DNA of 64,000 nucleotides from contig JAHZFL010000002.1 in NCBI GenBank assembly GCA_019421345.1, forward strand, positions 258,078 through 322,077. Reading direction: 5' to 3'. Made by a program: the position numbers and the translations under genes. Shown one piece after another: positions 60,613 to 64,000 of this stretch; position 1 is the first letter of the stretch, and each line of letters begins with the position of its first letter. Below the pieces are notes generated by a model. The model saw only the letters and a list, made by a program, of their open reading frames with translations, was not told where the DNA came from and did not search any database. The stretch is from Roseburia sp. (GTDB lineage: Bacteria; Bacillota; Clostridia; Lachnospirales; Lachnospiraceae).

Positions 60613-62421
60613 TTACAAATCTATGGAAATATGTGTCTTTTCCAGCGCTTCCAGCTTCTTTTTTTCCTCGACGAGCTTCATCAGCCCCGCAAGGTCGTCG
60701 TTGGCTAACTCCCGGTGATCAATGCTGTTTTTCTTCACCCGCACGATCGTCTCCTTAAGCGCCTTCTCCATGTCGTCTTTTGTCTCGATCTGCTGGATTC
60801 TCGCGTTAAATAGGCCCGCAATCTCGCGCTGCTCCTCCTCGTTTACAAACATGCTGACAATTCTCGCCGGGTTTACCGTGCCGCTCTCCTGATACTGTGC
60901 AAACAAGAGCGCAGCCGCCCGGTGATAAATTTCCTCCGTAAAATCCTCCGGAGAAATATAACTGCCGATCTTATCAAACAGCTTCGGCTGCTCGATCAGC
61001 CATGTGAGCAAAAGCTTCTGGGACTGCTTCATGCCGTCCTCCCTCTTTTTGCCCCTTGATGCGTCTGCCGCACGCTGCCCTGCCTGCCCGTCATAGACCC
61101 GTCCTGCACGAATCTCACCCGCCAGTCCCATTTTCAGCCCATACTGATTGACCATTCTGCGCAGATCCTCCGCAGGAACCCTGTATTTTTCCGCCACCGC
61201 CTCAATATAATTTTCACGCTCCAGCTTTTCCTCAAAACCGCACAGCTTTTTTGCCGCTTCCTGATAAAAGGCTGTCTTTCCCTCAGGATCGTTCATATCG
61301 TACTGCTGTTCTAAAATGCGTATCTCAAATAAAAAGCTGTTTTCCGCCGCGTCAATGCGCTTTTGATATTCGTCTGCGCCAAGTGCCTTGATAAACTCAT
61401 CGGGGTCCTTATACGGACGCATGTTAATAATCTTTGTCGTAATGCCCGCTTCCTTTAAAATCGGAATCGCGCGCAAAGCTGCCTTCACCCCTGCCCCATC
61501 ACTGTCGTAGGTTAAATAAACATCCTTTGTATAACGCTTGAGCAGATTTGCATGTCCGACTGTAAGCGACGTGCCAAGCGACGCCACGGCATTGTCAAAT
61601 CCAGCCTGATGCAGGGCGATCACGTCCATATAGCCCTCGCACAAAAGAAGCTGCGGCTTCTTCGTCGTACGCGCGAGATTTAAGCCGTAAAGATTACGGC
61701 TCTTATCAAAAATCCTCGTCTCCGGCGAATTTAGATACTTTGGCTCACCGTCTCCCATCACGCGTCCGCCAAAGCCGATGACCTTATTATGTACATCCAT
61801 GATCGGAAACATCGCACGATTCCAAAATTTATCATAACCGCCGCGCCTCTCATCAATCGTCACAAGCCCGGATTCCTTTAAAATCTCATCCTCATATCCC
61901 TTTTGGCGCAGATAACGATACAGATCGTCACTGTACTGATCAGAATATCCCAGACCAAATTTCTTGATCGTCTCCTCTGACAGCGCGCGGTTTTTAAAAT
62001 AGGAAAGCGCGTGCTTCCCGCGCTCACTGCGCAGCAGCAGAAAATAATATTTTGCCGCCTCTTTATTGATCTCCAAAAGTCTGGCGCGCTTGTCCGCTTC
62101 CCTGCGCTGTTCCGCCGAAAACTCCTGTTTTGGCAGCTCCACGCCGGAACGCTCCGCAAGCGCCTCCATTGCTTCCCCGAATGTAAAATTTTCATATTGC
62201 ATCAAAAATGTAAATACATTGCCGCCCGCCCCGCAGCCAAAGCAGTAATACATCTGCTTATTCGGAGAGACGGAAAACGACCCCGTCTTTTCATTGTGAA
62301 ACGGACATAACCCAAAATAAGTGCTTCCCTTCCTGTTCAGGCGCACATACTGGGAAATTACATCTACAATATCATTCCGTGAGCGCACTTCCTCTATGAT
62401 TTCATCTGAAAAATAGGGCAT
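60613..62421 (-). CDS. dnaG: DNA primase
   Basis: A 602-aa primase. Zinc domain with CPFHNEKTGSF and YYCFGCGAGG, Toprim region (LLLCEGYMDVIALHQAG, TYDSDGAG) and a helicase-binding C-terminus. Makes RNA primers at forks. Starts after GGAGTATGGA, just beyond the 49-bp repeat array. Confidence 0.96.
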   Translation of the reverse strand: MPYFSDEIIEEVRSRNDIVDVISQYVRLNRKGSTYFGLCPFHNEKTGSFSVSPNKQMYYCFGCGAGGNVFTFLMQYENFTFGEAMEALAERSGVELPKQEFSAEQRREADKRARLLEINKEAAKYYFLLLRSERGKHALSYFKNRALSEETIKKFGLGYSDQYSDDLYRYLRQKGYEDEILKESGLVTIDERRGGYDKFWNRAMFPIMDVHNKVIGFGGRVMGDGEPKYLNSPETRIFDKSRNLYGLNLARTTKKPQLLLCEGYMDVIALHQAGFDNAVASLGTSLTVGHANLLKRYTKDVYLTYDSDGAGVKAALRAIPILKEAGITTKIINMRPYKDPDEFIKALGADEYQKRIDAAENSFLFEIRILEQQYDMNDPEGKTAFYQEAAKKLCGFEEKLERENYIEAVAEKYRVPAEDLRRMVNQYGLKMGLAGEIRAGRVYDGQAGQRAADASRGKKREDGMKQSQKLLLTWLIEQPKLFDKIGSYISPEDFTEEIYHRAAALLFAQYQESGTVNPARIVSMFVNEEEQREIAGLFNARIQQIETKDDMEKALKETIVRVKKNSIDHRELANDDLAGLMKLVEEKKKLEALEKTHISIDL

Positions 62422-62452
62422 TCCATACTCCTTCCTCTACGCTCCAATAAAT

Positions 62453-62648
62453 CCATGCCTGTATTACCACAGACTTCTCCTTCTTAGTATCCGTCTACCT
62501 GCCATGCCTGTATTACCACAGGCTTCTGTTTCTTAGCATCCATCTACCTGCCATGCCTGTATTACCACAGGCTTTTGCTTCTTAGTATCCGTCTACCTGC
62601 CATGCCTGTATTACCACAGACTTCTCCTTCTTAGTATCCGTCTACCTG
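62453..62648. repeat. Four 49-bp tandem copies of the dgt 3' end
   Basis: CCATGCCTGTA-type units begin at 62453, 62502, 62551 and 62600, with the parental copy at 62649, an exact 49-bp period. On the minus strand each unit re-encodes the last dgt codons (QAWQVDGY and its TAA stop), then AAGAAGGAGAAG. Units differ at a few positions. They fill the gap between dgt and dnaG. The expansion probably arose by slippage or unequal crossing over. Confidence 0.85.
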
Positions 62649-63644
62649 CCATGCCTGTGGTAGGAAGTATTCACTGAACTTTGTGATCGCGTACTGATCC
62701 GTCATTCCTGCAATATAATCAGAGACTACGCGCTGTTCCTTCTCTCCCTCTTTTAGCATACGCAGGTATTTCTCCGGCAAAAGTTCGATATGCTCCATAT
62801 AATAGTGAAACAACTGCTCCAGCATCGCCTTCGCCTTAACTTCCTCTCCTTTTGCCACCGGATTCCTATAAACATGGGTAAACATAAACTTGCGCAGCTC
62901 CACCATTGCGCCTTCCACCTCAGCCGACATTGCAATCTCATTCTTATCCCTGCTGTTCATAATAATATTATGGATCAGCGTATTAAGCCGCTGCTTTGTC
63001 GTAAAGCCAAGCGTCTTTTTTAATTCTAACGGAATATCGTCCTCAGTGAGCACCTGCGCGCGAATCGCATCGTCGATGTCATGGTTAATATATGCAATTT
63101 TATCTGAAAAACGTACAATCTTTCCCTCCAATGTGGCAGGCTTTAGCCGCGACTGATGATTTAAAATGCCATCCCGCACCTCCCACGTCAAATTCAATCC
63201 CTTTCCGTCCTTCTCCAGCTTCTCTACAATGCGGACACTTTGCTCATTATGACGGAAACCGTCATCGCAGAGGCGGTTTAGCACCTGCTCTCCCGCGTGC
63301 CCAAAAGGCGTATGACCCAGATCATGACCCAGCGCGATCGCCTCAACGAGATCCTCGTTCAGACGAAGGGCTTTCGCAATCGTGCGGGCGTTTTGGGACA
63401 CCTCCAACGTGTGTGACATCCTCGTACGATAGTGATCTCCCTTTGGGGTTAAAAACACCTGCGTCTTATTCTTCAGCCTGCGAAACGCCTTGCTGTGCAG
63501 AATCCGGTCGCGGTCTCTTTGAAAGACCGGACGAATATCACAAGGCTCCTCAGGAATCTCCCTGCCCTTGGAATGGATGCTGTGCGTCGCATATGGACTT
63601 AAATTTTCCTGCTCCATCCGCTCTATTTCTTCACGTATCAACAT
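62631..63644 (-). CDS. dgt: dGTP triphosphohydrolase-like HD protein
   Basis: A 337-aa HD-domain hydrolase that cleaves dNTPs to nucleoside and triphosphate. The metal motif is HTLEVSQNARTIAKAL and LGHDLGHTPFGHAGEQ; later NHQ and DKIAYINHDIDD. Start: ATG after GAGGAGAAATAC. The C-terminal codons are the source of the tandem repeat downstream. The dgt-dnaG-rpoD-trmK order is common in Clostridia. Confidence 0.93.
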   Translation of the reverse strand: MLIREEIERMEQENLSPYATHSIHSKGREIPEEPCDIRPVFQRDRDRILHSKAFRRLKNKTQVFLTPKGDHYRTRMSHTLEVSQNARTIAKALRLNEDLVEAIALGHDLGHTPFGHAGEQVLNRLCDDGFRHNEQSVRIVEKLEKDGKGLNLTWEVRDGILNHQSRLKPATLEGKIVRFSDKIAYINHDIDDAIRAQVLTEDDIPLELKKTLGFTTKQRLNTLIHNIIMNSRDKNEIAMSAEVEGAMVELRKFMFTHVYRNPVAKGEEVKAKAMLEQLFHYYMEHIELLPEKYLRMLKEGEKEQRVVSDYIAGMTDQYAITKFSEYFLPQAWQVDGY

Positions 63645-64000
63645 GTATTTCTCCTCTTTTCGATCCATAGAAATCACAATGAATCAAAAAAGCACTTCAT
63701 GCGATGATGCACACTTTCATGAGCAGAACGGATTGCCCTGCCATCGTGCCCAACGCTTAAAAATGTGCTTCGTTATGTAGAATGACAGCACAACCGTGTG
63801 AAAAACACACTTTTATACTATGTCACAAAATGATTACATATTTATTATTCGGCATTCGTACCGGATTTCCTTTATTTTTTTCAAAAAAATGAGAATTACC
63901 TCTCCTATCCTGTGTTTATCCAAGTCCTCTCCTGCTTTTTTCTTTAAATGTAGGTTTGTCAAACATTTGTTACACTGACCGTGGAAAAATCCCGCAGTAC
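63645..64000. other. Upstream region of dgt; no supported gene
   Basis: A short palindrome GTGTGAAAAACACAC (63797-63811) is the only clear structure. One minus-strand frame stays open from the right edge to about 63834, but it lacks protein-like composition, and another ends at a TGA near 63957. Either could be the end of a gene outside the window. Confidence 0.3.

Noticed and set aside
62453..62648. 49-bp repeats as a CRISPR array
   Set aside because: Period and content derive from the dgt 3' end; there are no spacers.
63834..64000. Minus-strand gene entering from the right edge
   Set aside because: The frame is open but no start is in the window and the residues are low-complexity basic; not enough support.

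Overview
The window joins two regions of different character. The first ~20.3 kb is AT-rich, holds mostly small genes of unknown function and carries plasmid, phage and mobile-element genes. From ~20.36 kb to the end the sequence is markedly richer in GC and holds housekeeping genes in orders typical of Clostridia. The gene content (prkC/prpC-rlmN-rsmB-fmt-def-priA; pyrBI; kdpFABC-DE; rnpB; trmK-rpoD-dnaG-dgt) and protein style point to an anaerobic gut Firmicute, most likely Lachnospiraceae. This assignment comes from reading alone.

Accessory region (1-20,300). Its most notable content is a type III (tubulin) partition cassette: a TubR-like winged-helix protein (3557-3847) overlapping a TubZ/FtsZ-like GTPase (2437-3564). 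Around it are an XRE-type regulator with a clear promoter and direct-repeat operator candidate, an AntA antirepressor fragment, a tyrosine recombinase with repeats upstream, a PIN/antitoxin pair, an HNH nuclease, a sigma-like factor inside a conserved mobile-element cassette, a J-domain protein, an HU-like protein and phage-like proteins. At least five genes here look broken: two cold-shock-domain genes, a LexA-type winged-helix gene interrupted in an A10 run, a small conserved gene, and an HNH/AP2-type fragment. Striking DNA structures include perfect 19-bp and 24-bp inverted repeats, a five-copy operator array over a divergent promoter, and a cluster of short palindromes. I read it as a decaying plasmid-like or phage-plasmid element, now integrated or joined to the chromosome. 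Neither end was identified.

Boundary and chromosome (20,360-64,000). The first gene after the element encodes a secreted 1060-aa protein with an IdeS/Mac immunoglobulin-protease domain, Ig-like repeats and C-terminal cell-wall-binding repeats. Next comes a long minus-strand housekeeping run (thiN, rpe, rsgA, prkC, prpC, rlmN, rsmB, a Zn peptidase, fmt, def, priA, murE). It is interrupted by three exact-period 144-bp tandem repeats, rich in hairpins, between priA and murE. pyrB-pyrI are on the plus strand. The kdpFABC-DE potassium operon follows, with an extra 35-aa ORF between kdpC and kdpD.

A likely functional module spans 50.3-54.3 kb: a flavodiiron protein, a natural fusion of acyl-CoA dehydrogenase + EtfA FAD domain + rubredoxin, and a Crp/Fnr regulator. 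Together they could pass electrons from acyl-CoA to O2 or NO. The window closes with a J-domain protein, two further genes, RNase P RNA, a nucleoside kinase, and trmK-rpoD-dnaG-dgt. Four extra 49-bp copies of the dgt 3' end are tandemly repeated between dgt and dnaG.
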